Part shown: positions 41,744-50,449 of the stretch, one piece after another
How positions within the stretch are numbered: position 1 is the stretch's first letter
Layout: each line of letters opens with the position of its first letter
Notes under the pieces: model-generated
Databases searched by the model: none
Seen by the model: the letters and a program-made list of their open reading frames with translations, nothing else
Told to the model about the DNA's origin: nothing
Position numbers and translations under genes: made by a program
From: JBCCDY01 sp039030555
Lineage (GTDB): Bacteria; Bacteroidota; Bacteroidia; Cytophagales; Cyclobacteriaceae
Direction of reading: 5' to 3'
NCBI GenBank assembly: GCA_039030555.1
Contig: JBCCDY010000006.1
Location: 124,001 to 188,000, forward strand
Length of the DNA: 64,000 nt

Positions 41744-41771
41744 CCCTGGTCGGTGGCGCCACCGACCAGGG
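41744..41771. repeat. Perfect 28-bp palindrome, GGTGGC core
   Basis: Arms CCCTGGTCGGTGGC and complement without any loop, 20 bp from the fabF stop codon at the right edge of the hip island. It may act in transcription ending for fabF, but no T run follows on the minus strand. Confidence 0.7.
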
Positions 41772-41791
41772 TATGAATCATTAAACCAACA

Positions 41792-43036
41792 CTAAACTCC
41801 CTTAAAAACCACGATGGCGTTGTGCCCACCAAAACCAAAGGTGTTACTCATGGCCACATTCACTTCTTTATCCAGAGCTTCGTTCGTAACAATTTGAATG
41901 CCTGAAGGGATCTGAGGGTCCATATTCTCCACATTAATCGTTGGAGGAATTTTGTTCTCATTAATAGCCTTAATGGAAAGAATGCCTTCCAGCGCCCCAG
42001 CAGCTCCTAGTAAATGTCCCGTCATGGATTTGGTAGCACTGACGTGTAGGCTTTTAAGATCGTCACCGAATACATTATTTACGGCGTTCATCTCACTGAT
42101 ATCCCCAACTGGCGTAGAAGTGGCGTGGGCATTCAGATAATCCACATCAGCAGGTTTAAAACCTGCTTCCTTTAAAGCATCGGTCATGGCCCTTGAAGCG
42201 CCAAGCCCTTCGGGATGGGTAGCGGTCATGTGGTAAGCATCGGCTGTCATGGCCCCTCCGACCATTTCGGCATAAATGTGCGCTCCTCTTGCAACTGCAT
42301 GATCATAATCCTCCAGGATGATAGCACCTGCCCCCTCTCCCATCACAAAGCCGTCCCGGTCTATATCGAAAGGACGAGAGGCTTTTTCAGGATCATCATT
42401 CCTGGTGGACATCGCTTTCATAGAAGAAAAACCACCAATAGATGCTTCCGTAATTCCCGCTTCCGAGCCACCTGCAACAAATACTTTGGCTTTACCTAAT
42501 TTGATATAATTGAAAGCGTCAATCAAAGCTGCATTCCCGGTAGCACAGGCTGCGACAGGCGTATAGTTAATACCCCTCAGGCCGAATTTCATGGAGATCA
42601 GTCCTGATGCCATATTGACTAAGATCTTCGGCACGAAAAAAGGGCTGTAACGAGGATTCTCTTTACCATTCACGGCATACTCCTGGACCTCATCTTCAAA
42701 ACTCAACATACCACCCTGACCAGTTCCCCAGATCACCCCAATATCGAAAGGGTCTATTTTTTCCAGATCAAGCTTGCTATCTTCCATAGCCTGGGATGCG
42801 GCGTAAATTCCGTATTGCGTATAAAGGTCTGACCGTTTTATTTCATTCCGTTCCAGGTATTTGGTAGGATCAAAATCTTTGATCTCGCACCCAATTTGTG
42901 TCCTGAACGCACTTGGGTCAAATCTGTTTATCCGATGGGCACCACTTTTCCCAGCTACCGCATTTTTCCATGTCTCCTCAACAGTATTTCCTAGAGGGGT
43001 TAATGCACCCAAGCCAGTTACTACAACTCTTTTCAT
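41792..43036 (-). CDS. fabF: Beta-ketoacyl-ACP synthase II
   Basis: Fatty-acid chain elongation enzyme of 414 residues, complete. Catalytic Cys in VAACATGNAALIDA, His in NAHATSTPVGD and His in SMTGHLLGAAGALEG; C-terminal FGFGGHNA. The gene is not next to acpP or rnc as usual; instead its start overlaps a TetR-type regulator gene by 4 bp, so it may be a secondary, regulated copy. Its last 18 codons recur in diverged form at 39650-39706 beyond the hip genes. Confidence 0.94.
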   Translation of the reverse strand: MKRVVVTGLGALTPLGNTVEETWKNAVAGKSGAHRINRFDPSAFRTQIGCEIKDFDPTKYLERNEIKRSDLYTQYGIYAASQAMEDSKLDLEKIDPFDIGVIWGTGQGGMLSFEDEVQEYAVNGKENPRYSPFFVPKILVNMASGLISMKFGLRGINYTPVAACATGNAALIDAFNYIKLGKAKVFVAGGSEAGITEASIGGFSSMKAMSTRNDDPEKASRPFDIDRDGFVMGEGAGAIILEDYDHAVARGAHIYAEMVGGAMTADAYHMTATHPEGLGASRAMTDALKEAGFKPADVDYLNAHATSTPVGDISEMNAVNNVFGDDLKSLHVSATKSMTGHLLGAAGALEGILSIKAINENKIPPTINVENMDPQIPSGIQIVTNEALDKEVNVAMSNTFGFGGHNAIVVFKGV

Positions 43037-43584
43037 TCGGTTAATTCTTTAATTACAGTTTTTTTGATCAACTCAAAATCATCATTCCCGCTAAGCCTGG
43101 TAATTTGTAAAGAAGCCAGCATATTGGTGCAGATTAATAAGGCCTTTTCCCTCGGCTCCACTCCAAACTTAAACATATTCCTCGAACGTCCTTCTTCCAG
43201 AATGTCAGTTACCCAGTTCAAAATCTTAAACACCAGTTCTTTCAAATAAGCCTTCATATCTTCATTGACCGTGTTTAGGTCGGTAGAAAGTGATCCTACT
43301 ACGCACACATTGCCCTGCGAATGTTCGGAAGAATAGATGTCCATAAAGGCTTCCAGCTTATTTAAAGGAGGCCATTCCTGTGTCATTGCAATCAAAGCTT
43401 CAATATCATTAATATGCTTTTGAACGACTGTTTCACCTAAAGCTCCCTTCGTTGGAAAGTGATAATGAATAGATGCGTTTTTAATGCCTAAAGAAGATGA
43501 AATATCAGAAAAGCTAAACGCATTAAATCCTTTTGACCGGATCAGGTCATCTGCAATATTGATAATCTCATTTCTGGTTGACAC
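43033..43584 (-). CDS. TetR/AcrR-family regulator
   Basis: Transcription regulator of 183 residues with a GTG start. The N-terminal helix-turn-helix is INIADDLIRSKGFNAFSFSD followed by ISSSLGIKNASIHYHFPTKG, typical of the family; the C-terminal ligand domain has GNVCVVGSLSTDLNTVNEDM as in the YxaF/LmrA-like group. It overlaps fabF by 4 bp and is first in that operon. A palindrome at 43598-43615 right before the start is the probable operator, pointing to autoregulation together with fabF. Confidence 0.9.
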   Translation of the reverse strand: MSTRNEIINIADDLIRSKGFNAFSFSDISSSLGIKNASIHYHFPTKGALGETVVQKHINDIEALIAMTQEWPPLNKLEAFMDIYSSEHSQGNVCVVGSLSTDLNTVNEDMKAYLKELVFKILNWVTDILEEGRSRNMFKFGVEPREKALLICTNMLASLQITRLSGNDDFELIKKTVIKELTE

Positions 43585-43597
43585 AGTATAAAGATAA

Positions 43598-43615
43598 CTA
43601 CCTACTAGTAGATAG
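43598..43615. promoter_or_regulatory. Palindromic operator before the TetR gene
   Basis: CTACTAGTAG (43602-43611) is a perfect palindrome, extended by CTA and TAG outside. It begins 14 bp before the GTG start of the TetR gene, the normal place for a TetR self-operator. Confidence 0.65.
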
Positions 43616-43653
43616 ACAAATCATTATAGAAATTGATCCCCATGTTATTGGGT

Positions 43654-44217
43654 CTATATTAATTCCATCACCTGCTGAGTCGTCAAAACAGTAGCGAATT
43701 CACCATGCAGACTGGCTAAAGCCGTTTCATGGATAAGCTCTGCCGGATACTTCTTTCCGTCCGCTCCAACTTTATCGAAAGTGGCCGTGGCATCGGAAAC
43801 AAGATACGTTTCGAAACCCAAATTTCCCGACATCCGCACAGAAGTGGAAATGCAATGATCTGTGGTCAACCCTGCAATGGCAACCGTCTTTATGCCTGAT
43901 GCGTCCAACTGTTCCTTTAAATTCGTTCCGATGAATGCACTGTTCACATTCTTTTCAAAAAGTGGTTCACCTTTTATCGGTTTCGTAGCTTCCTGTAGCT
44001 CATTCCCGGGATGTGAAGGTTCTAATAGTGATCCGGGCGTCGTAGAATTATGTTTGACATGAAAAATAGGCCAGCCTTTCGATCGCCATAGATCCAGTAG
44101 CTTTTTAGCTTTTTCTTCTGCATCCGGGTTGTTTCTGTTTCCTCCCCAGTATTCAAGATCATCAAAGCCTTTTTGGATGTCAATAAGGACAAGTGCCGTT
44201 TTACTTGTGAACTTCAT
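43654..44217 (-). CDS. Isochorismatase-like cysteine hydrolase
   Basis: Cytoplasmic hydrolase of 187 residues. The catalytic triad of the family is visible: Asp in TALVLIDIQKGFDD, Lys near EPLFEKNVNSAF and Cys in AGLTTDHCISTSVRMSG. Members cleave amide or vinyl-ether bonds in small metabolites (isochorismate, nicotinamide and others). The gene stands alone on the minus strand between the TetR gene and the cyclase gene. Confidence 0.9.
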   Translation of the reverse strand: MKFTSKTALVLIDIQKGFDDLEYWGGNRNNPDAEEKAKKLLDLWRSKGWPIFHVKHNSTTPGSLLEPSHPGNELQEATKPIKGEPLFEKNVNSAFIGTNLKEQLDASGIKTVAIAGLTTDHCISTSVRMSGNLGFETYLVSDATATFDKVGADGKKYPAELIHETALASLHGEFATVLTTQQVMELI

Positions 44218-44376
44218 AGATACAATTTTAAATCAAAATCTTGTAATTAGATTCCTAAAGTTTGATTATGTTTTTCAATACAAAATGAGGCTTTTCAGGG
44301 TTGACTTTTTTTGCATCAAAACTTTAAAAAGGTCATCAGCAGGTTTTATGCTCAACTGGAATCAAAGCCCTTTATT

Positions 44377-45459
44377 CTACGAAGTTACAGCATGTATTTT
44401 CACTTCTTTCTGCTTTCCCTTAAGCAAAACACTCCCCAGGGATTTAGATGTACAGAAATCTTCAGTGTTGATGTCACTAACTAATTTTTCTGAAAGCAGC
44501 AAAGCGGCATTGTAAGTATTACACTGTGCCTGTATTCTGGCTGAAGTATTGATTACATCTCCGTGATAAGCCAATTCCTTTTTAATAAAACCTACCTCTG
44601 CAACCATAAGAGCACCACCATGAAGACCGGCCTTAAACTCGGGGTAAACGCCATAATTCTGAAGATAGTAATCTCTTCTTGATTCTCGCTGTTGCTGGAA
44701 CTCAAAAAAAAGCCTGACACAATTGTTATTAGCTACTCCTTTTTCATAAGGCCAGGTTAAAACTGCCTCGTCTCCTACATACTGATAAATCTCAGCTTCA
44801 TTCTTGAATATAACCACGTTGAGATCATGAAAGCAGTCCTGAATGAACTGACTATATTTCAAATGACCTAACTTTTCTGCAATTGTAGTAGAATCTTTCA
44901 GGTCTAAAAACATGAAGATCCGTTCTTCTTCCTTTGGTGTTCTGTATTTTCCCATGAGTATTTTAATAAATACCCCCTGGCCAAATCTTTCCACAGCTAT
45001 TTTCAACAAAGAGAAAACAAAAGAGCAGAAAATGATGTAAAGTAGAATAGAAACGAATCGCTCGTCTTTCAACCACCATAACCACCCTCCTTCGAAGTTA
45101 AGCTCCATTCCATTGGCCTGTGCAATGATTTGAGCAAGTCTTAACAATAAAACTGTTACTACAAAATTTATGAATATTTTGAGCATTAAGCCTGCACCGA
45201 GGCTAAAGTTCCTGGATACATATTCATCTAAAAAAAAATCTATTGTAGCGTATACGGCACCTAACATTATTCCTATCATGGTCATGGCTATTAGATTTGT
45301 CATGACTAAAGACCTAATGCCAACGCTGACCTCAATATCCGGAACACGATCAATTCCGAGGTATCTAAAAATAGCGAAAAAACTCAGGCATACTCCCCAG
45401 AATAGCACTGAAAAAGCTACTTGCTTAAGATATGTTTTTACACTTAAATTTAATTTCAT
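44377..45459 (-). CDS. Membrane adenylate/guanylate cyclase-like protein
   Basis: Protein of 360 residues from the ATG at 45459 (a TTG at 45489 would add ten). Four membrane helices fill the N-terminal half. The C-terminal class III cyclase domain has the metal-binding Asp pair in FMFLDLKDSTTIAEKLG and YVGDEAVLTWP and a late GDVINTSARIQAQCN motif. The pattern is that of bacterial class III cyclases; conversion of ATP to cyclic AMP is probable but the specificity residues are not clear. Two Crp/Fnr-type genes lie 10 kb away. Confidence 0.87.
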   Translation of the reverse strand: MKLNLSVKTYLKQVAFSVLFWGVCLSFFAIFRYLGIDRVPDIEVSVGIRSLVMTNLIAMTMIGIMLGAVYATIDFFLDEYVSRNFSLGAGLMLKIFINFVVTVLLLRLAQIIAQANGMELNFEGGWLWWLKDERFVSILLYIIFCSFVFSLLKIAVERFGQGVFIKILMGKYRTPKEEERIFMFLDLKDSTTIAEKLGHLKYSQFIQDCFHDLNVVIFKNEAEIYQYVGDEAVLTWPYEKGVANNNCVRLFFEFQQQRESRRDYYLQNYGVYPEFKAGLHGGALMVAEVGFIKKELAYHGDVINTSARIQAQCNTYNAALLLSEKLVSDINTEDFCTSKSLGSVLLKGKQKEVKIHAVTS

Positions 45460-45637
45460 AGATATCAATTTTTCAACAGGCCCGATCAAACTCCTGTTCC
45501 ATGCCGGGAAACTTTAAAGAGGATATTATCAGGTAGACTTCCAATTTCTTTTTTTATCATTTGATGCTTTTAATTTTGTAAAAAGTCCATTTTAAGCGGT
45601 AGACCACTCTTTGCCAGAGCCCAAACACCATAACATA

Positions 45638-47230
45638 TCATTCAGGTCTAATGGATTTAAAAGATGCACTTGATGTTGATCTAACTGCATGCTCCCATTT
45701 TTCAGGATAAGGTGCTTTGAGCAATACACCAGGCTCCAGATATTCAAACAATTCACTGTAGTTCTTTATCTCAGTAAAATCCGTTCTTCTTACTCTATGC
45801 CAGGGCCTTAGCTCGCTTGAGCTTTTTATCCCCATTGCGCCTATTATTTCAGCTACACTCTCCACCGTACTCTCGTGAAAAGTAGAAGTGCGTTTAGACT
45901 TGTCTTTTATGTTTAAGGCCTGCATATAATTAGGGTCTTGCGTTGCTACCCCTGTCGGGCATGTATTTTTGTTACATTTAAGCGATTGAATACAGCCAAT
46001 GGCCATCATCATTCCACGTGCTGAATAGCATAGATCCGCACCTACTGCGATATTTTTTACAATATCAAACCCTGAAATGATCTTGCCGCTACAGATGATC
46101 CGCATTCTGGATCTCAGGTTAAATCCGGTTAATGCATTATGTACGAAAATTAGCGCCTCCGTTAAAGGTGCTCCGATACTATTGGAAAATTCAAGGGGAG
46201 CGGAACCTGTCCCTCCTTCTGCGCCATCGACAGCAATATAATCTGGTAGAATATCGGTTTCAACCATTGCTTTGCAAATAGCCAAAAATTCTCTCCTTTT
46301 GCCTATACACAATTTAAATCCAATGGGCTTTCCTTCTGACAGGTCACGAAGCTGCCTGACAAATGCCAATAACTCTAATGGTGTGGAGAAAGCAGAATGC
46401 GACGGAGGAGAATTAACATCTTTACCCAAAGGCACATTCCTGATTTCAGCAATTTCCTTTGTAACCTTGGCTGCTGGTAATATACCGCCATGACCTGGTT
46501 TCGCTCCCTGAGACAATTTAATTTCAATCATCCTGACACTAGCATGAGAAGCTTTTTTCCTGAATAGCTCAGGGTCAAATTGTCCTTCTAATGTTCTGGC
46601 TCCAAAATAACCTGTTCCAATTTGCCAAATCAAATCACCTCCATTCTCGAGGTGATGCCTGGTCAATCCTCCTTCCCCTGTATTTTGAGCAAACCCACTA
46701 TTGCATGCTCCATTATTTAATGCCAAAACAGCATTCCTGCTTAGAGCGCCGTAACTCATTGCTGAGATATTTAATATACTGGCGCTATAAGGTTGCAGAC
46801 AGTCTGACCCGCCGATAAGAACACGCATTGTTTTCGGATCAACCTTCACCGGGTTCAGAGAATGGTTTACCCATTCATAGCCAACCTCGCTTACGTTTTG
46901 TTGTGTACCAAAGGGCAAGGTATCCAATTGATTTTTGGCACGTTGATAAACCAGTGAGCGTGTCTCGCGTGAGAAGGGAACACCGCTAGCGTTGGATTCG
47001 ATAAAGTACTGATTGATCTCTGGCCCAATACCCTCAAGCAGGTAGCGGAAATTCCCAATAAGTGGGAAATTCCTTCGAATAGAATGTTTTTTTTGTATCA
47101 TGTCATTCAATCCAATCAAAAAGAGAGGAAGCACAACAACCAAACTCCAGATAATGGGAGGCCATATGAGCTGTATGAGAAAAACAATTAAAATGATACT
47201 CGCTGAAGAAATCAGAAATTGTCTCTTCAT
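45638..47230 (-). CDS. FMN-binding glutamate synthase-family protein
   Basis: Protein of 530 residues with one or two N-terminal membrane helices (LISSASIILIVFLIQLIWPPI). The FMN barrel follows with GENTGEGGLTRHHLENGGD-like residues, IKLSQGAKPGHGGILPA and VDGAEGGTGSAP, plus the 3Fe-4S Cys set CIQSLKCNKNTCPTG. It lacks the amidotransferase domain of full GltB, so it probably uses ammonia or another substrate, or is a different oxidoreductase. It is the last gene of a minus-strand operon with hydrolase, porin and DoxX genes, touching the DoxX gene at one base. Confidence 0.88.
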   Translation of the reverse strand: MKRQFLISSASIILIVFLIQLIWPPIIWSLVVVLPLFLIGLNDMIQKKHSIRRNFPLIGNFRYLLEGIGPEINQYFIESNASGVPFSRETRSLVYQRAKNQLDTLPFGTQQNVSEVGYEWVNHSLNPVKVDPKTMRVLIGGSDCLQPYSASILNISAMSYGALSRNAVLALNNGACNSGFAQNTGEGGLTRHHLENGGDLIWQIGTGYFGARTLEGQFDPELFRKKASHASVRMIEIKLSQGAKPGHGGILPAAKVTKEIAEIRNVPLGKDVNSPPSHSAFSTPLELLAFVRQLRDLSEGKPIGFKLCIGKRREFLAICKAMVETDILPDYIAVDGAEGGTGSAPLEFSNSIGAPLTEALIFVHNALTGFNLRSRMRIICSGKIISGFDIVKNIAVGADLCYSARGMMMAIGCIQSLKCNKNTCPTGVATQDPNYMQALNIKDKSKRTSTFHESTVESVAEIIGAMGIKSSSELRPWHRVRRTDFTEIKNYSELFEYLEPGVLLKAPYPEKWEHAVRSTSSASFKSIRPE

Positions 47231-47631
47231 TACGTCAATGGTTTATTGCGAAGTTTAGAGTCAATACTCCATGCTCCACCACCGGCAAAAAAGAGATAGA
47301 GAAAAATAAAACAGTAGAGCACCGCTAATTCTCCCTGATTTACAATTGGTAAAAATGACTTGCTAAAAAACACCATAAAATAGGCTACGGCCATCATACC
47401 ACTCAATAGAAATGCTGTCCATCGTGTAAACAACCCAATGAGCAGCATTATCCCACCTAAAAATTCTAAAACACCTGATACCAAAAGCAAAGCTGAAAGT
47501 TCGCCCTGTGCGTTCCCGGAAGGTGGGTAGCCAAAAAGCTTTTGTGTACCATGCCAGAATATGAGGAACCCAATTATCATTCTCAATAATGCCAGAGCTT
47601 TAGGGTGCCAGTTGGTCCAAAAGTTTTCCAT
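47230..47631 (-). CDS. DoxX-family membrane protein
   Basis: Membrane protein of 133 residues with four helices: LALLRMIIGFLIFWHGTQKLFG, LLLVSGVLEFLGGIMLLIGLF, AFLLSGMMAVAYFMVFF and LAVLYCFIFLYLFFAGGG. The HGTQKLFGYPP motif is characteristic of the DoxX group, which contributes to redox and quinone-linked chemistry. It meets the glutamate synthase-like gene without gap and follows the porin gene, so the products probably work together. Confidence 0.9.
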   Translation of the reverse strand: MENFWTNWHPKALALLRMIIGFLIFWHGTQKLFGYPPSGNAQGELSALLLVSGVLEFLGGIMLLIGLFTRWTAFLLSGMMAVAYFMVFFSKSFLPIVNQGELAVLYCFIFLYLFFAGGGAWSIDSKLRNKPLT

Positions 47632-47670
47632 TTTTTCAATTTTAGGATTTTAATAGTGGCTGCTCTGGAA

Positions 47671-48945
47671 TTATAGCTCAAAAACCAAATCAATAGCTAT
47701 TATATTCAAATCTGTAAAACGTTCCTCTTCTCCGAAAAAGGATCCATAGGTCAACTCAGCCCTTAACAGATTTGGCACAAGCGATTTATATAACACCACA
47801 TCTATTTCATGTCCAAGAAAATCACCTTCTTCTTCTGATAAATAGGCATGGTAACCTAGCCACCCGCCTATACCCCAAACAATGTTAAAAGACTCTGCTG
47901 TGAAATATGGATTATGTAAACCATCTGCCGGTGGATCAATAAATACATCAGATATGCGATGCAAACGTTGTCCCGTGGATAAAGGAAATTGATAGGAAGC
48001 AATTCCATCATCTGAGGAGGCCAATTCATACCCAACATTGAAAATACCTAACTTTGGTAATGAGAGCCCTACTTCCACATTTACCAAGAAAGCGTCATAG
48101 TCATTCGTATTATCTCCAAAGTCGCTTTGATACGCAAAAGCTGTCCTGTAATTAAAAGCTATATTATCTTTTGGTAATGGTCCTCTATCGATAGTGATCC
48201 CATAAGTTTGATTGGATACTGATGGGGCATCGTCCTGAAAATCAAGAAGGTGTGTGAACAGTCCAAATCTAACTCCTTTATTTTTATAATAGCGGAGCAT
48301 TAGGACGTGCGAATCACTACGCCAGTCTATATCTTCTGCCAGCAAACGGTTGATTTGGTACATATAAGAATATTCAAATGCAAAACCCTTTTGATCGTTT
48401 TGTAACCTGGCATAGATGGCATCAAATGTTTGATCATCCTGCCTGGCTGAAACTCTCCCGATAAAGCGCTCATCCTCAACGATTGCCGCTTGTCTACCCA
48501 CTTTAAACTGCATTAATGTGCCATCACTCAACGTATCGTCATATGAGATATGCAGCTGATTTAATTCAAGCGTTTCCGGATCGGTCACATTCGTTCTCTC
48601 CGTTAGACCATTCAACCCGTCGAAATACAGGTCCGGAGTAATAGCAATTACACTTTCCCCCTCTACATAAATTCGAAAACCTCTGTATGATTTAGTGAGA
48701 TAGCCAAAGTTTGTACCAAAGGTATAAGCCTGGGAGGCCCTAGCTGCATCATCATTAGCATGCCAGAACCTTAATTTACCATTGAACACAAACTCCCCTT
48801 CATTTATGAATTTTGTCAGGTTACTACTACTCTCTTGTGATTCTTCTGATTCTTCCTGAGAATAACCACAATGGGCAAGTAGTAAAAAAGCAAATAGTAT
48901 CAGCAGTATCGTCAAATATTGACGACCATAATAACGACAAATCAT
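47671..48945 (-). CDS. Alginate-export-like outer membrane porin
   Basis: Outer membrane protein of 424 residues with signal peptide (ILLILFAFLLLAHCGYS). The barrel strands match the alginate export (AlgE-like) family: FNGKLRFWHANDDAARASQAYTF at about 55-77 and RGFRIYVEGESVIAI, with INQLHISY-like LNQLHISYDD and a C-terminal strand ending LVFEL. In Bacteroidota such porins usually import or export small or sugar-like compounds. It lies between the exported hydrolase and DoxX genes. Confidence 0.85.
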   Translation of the reverse strand: MICRYYGRQYLTILLILFAFLLLAHCGYSQEESEESQESSSNLTKFINEGEFVFNGKLRFWHANDDAARASQAYTFGTNFGYLTKSYRGFRIYVEGESVIAITPDLYFDGLNGLTERTNVTDPETLELNQLHISYDDTLSDGTLMQFKVGRQAAIVEDERFIGRVSARQDDQTFDAIYARLQNDQKGFAFEYSYMYQINRLLAEDIDWRSDSHVLMLRYYKNKGVRFGLFTHLLDFQDDAPSVSNQTYGITIDRGPLPKDNIAFNYRTAFAYQSDFGDNTNDYDAFLVNVEVGLSLPKLGIFNVGYELASSDDGIASYQFPLSTGQRLHRISDVFIDPPADGLHNPYFTAESFNIVWGIGGWLGYHAYLSEEEGDFLGHEIDVVLYKSLVPNLLRAELTYGSFFGEEERFTDLNIIAIDLVFEL

Positions 48946-48969
48946 AAGCTTCTGAATTGTAGTTATTAT

Positions 48970-50091
48970 TTAATCAACTATAAGCTTCGGTGGACGCTTA
49001 CCTTCGATAAAGTCTCTTATCGCCACACTTACCTCTTCTGCTGCTTCCGTAGCTGAAAAATGATTGGCCTCAACAAACTGTACATGCCCGTCTGGAACAA
49101 ATTCTGGTGATCTTGCATACTCCTCTTCTCGTTGAGCAGGGTCTTTGGTAGCCTGCAAGAAAAGTATGGGCATGGTCATATGCTGTATCAGATTTTCCAT
49201 TCTATAATCAAGCTCAATATCAAAACTGGTTATATAGGTTTTGGCAACTGCCTCGGCAATGCCCTCCGTTCCAAATTCTTTGTAAATTCTGTCCATGTGC
49301 TCAGGGGTTAACTCCTCAGAAACCCATGCCGAATTATAGGTTGCAGTTATCATGGTGCCGTTTTTATAATTCTCGGCATCTGCTAAATTCTCATGGGAAG
49401 GTCTGGGAAGTCCGTGAGGCTCATTGAAAGATTGCTGCATCCTTATCCAGTTTGTAACTCTTTTATTTGCTCCCGGAACGGCCATCATATTATCTGCTAT
49501 ACAACTACCTCTATCGTGCGATACCAAATCGAACTTATCGACACCAATTTTATCCATAAGTTTCACCAGACTTTTAGCAACTCCCTGATGAGTCAAGTCC
49601 TGCTTCAGCCTTTTATCTGATTGTCCATACGCCAGCTGATCGACTGAAATGACATAATAGTCTTTCGCTAAATCGACCATTTGCTCTTTGAAACCCCACC
49701 ATGATTCAGGGAATCCATGTACCATTAAGATAGGAGACTTGTGTGGATAACCTGCGGTAACAAAATGCCACACGGATCCGTCCACTTCAACGAACCAGTG
49801 AATACCAAAAACATTTTCCCCTAAGAATTCTAATTCTCCGTGTTTATTAAAAGAACCTTTGGGTGGTTTCGCTGCGGGATAACGTTTCATATCCTTGGTG
49901 AATTTAGCCAGTTCATATGGCTTATAATCTATGGGTACACCAGTGCCTACATTCGTTAATTCATCTGGCATTGTTGCAAGAAGATCTCCCTGATCCTGTT
50001 GAGCAAATATGCTAACATGTAGCATAGCTAATAGTAAAAGAAGCAAGTTTGTCTTTTTAATGAAGTGCGTTGAAGTAAAAGTCGTTTTCAT
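48970..50091 (-). CDS. Exported alpha/beta hydrolase, epoxide hydrolase-like
   Basis: Exported hydrolase of 373 residues with a signal peptide ending near residue 30 (SIFAQQDQ). Family motifs: oxyanion HGFPESWWGFKEQ, nucleophile elbow LVSHDRGSCIADN with a central Asp, and a late His in EANHFSATEAAEE. An Asp nucleophile in HDRG is typical of epoxide hydrolases and haloalkane/haloacetate dehalogenases. It is first in the minus-strand operon with the porin, DoxX and glutamate synthase-like genes, and a promoter matching that of the neighbouring operon precedes it. Confidence 0.87.
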   Translation of the reverse strand: MKTTFTSTHFIKKTNLLLLLLAMLHVSIFAQQDQGDLLATMPDELTNVGTGVPIDYKPYELAKFTKDMKRYPAAKPPKGSFNKHGELEFLGENVFGIHWFVEVDGSVWHFVTAGYPHKSPILMVHGFPESWWGFKEQMVDLAKDYYVISVDQLAYGQSDKRLKQDLTHQGVAKSLVKLMDKIGVDKFDLVSHDRGSCIADNMMAVPGANKRVTNWIRMQQSFNEPHGLPRPSHENLADAENYKNGTMITATYNSAWVSEELTPEHMDRIYKEFGTEGIAEAVAKTYITSFDIELDYRMENLIQHMTMPILFLQATKDPAQREEEYARSPEFVPDGHVQFVEANHFSATEAAEEVSVAIRDFIEGKRPPKLIVD

Positions 50092-50169
50092 TGATTTAGG
50101 GTTTGGTTAAAAAATTTTAAAGCTGGAAATAATTGATGTCGAACATTCAGTCATTCCAGAAGCTTAAAT

Positions 50170-50234
50170 CAAATCTATACTTGAATATCTCCTCATTAAA
50201 GGTGAAAAATGTCCTTTTTATGGTCAAAATGAGC
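50170..50234 (-). promoter_or_regulatory. Promoter and operator of the first hydrolase operon
   Basis: On the minus strand: direct elements GACCATAAAAA and GGACATTTTTC, 11 bp apart, inside a conserved block at 50201-50234, then TAGATTTG (50170-50177), a perfect TAnnTTTG -7 box. The block and the spacing to the -7 box are the same as at 53829-53893. Confidence 0.6.
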
Positions 50235-50251
50235 TTTATTGAGAAAGATTG

Positions 50252-50287
50252 TCAGGTTCTTATTTCTCTGAATTGAGCAGGTGTAAT
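50252..50287 (-). pseudogene. Remnant of an AraC gene 3' end
   Basis: Codes on the minus strand for ITPAQFREIRT and a TGA stop, compared with ITPKQFREIRT at the end of the intact AraC gene at 53911. Homology also continues past the stop into the promoter block. The remaining AraC gene body is missing. Confidence 0.75.
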
Positions 50288-50449
50288 TATTGCATCATTC
50301 ATTTCTTCAAATGACTGATGCACTTGTATAATAATTAAAACAAAGACTAATGAAACACCAAAAAAGATAAAAGTGATCTACCAAATCAAATGCTGGCAAA
50401 TCCCTATGATCAAATCCAGGGCTCGCTCTCACAGGTCGAATCGGGGGAT

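Larger units (their letters stand above)
50092..50449. other. Intergenic region with duplicated promoter and AraC remnant
   Basis: Holds a promoter/operator block (50170-50234) and a 12-codon remnant of an AraC 3' end (50252-50287), both near-copies of sequence at 53829-53946. The rest up to 50449 shows nothing I can support. Confidence 0.7.

Noticed and set aside
36729..41791. A prophage or integrative conjugative element
   Set aside because: No integrase, structural, replication or transfer gene is visible; only defence and toxin-antitoxin genes and one repeated fabF end.
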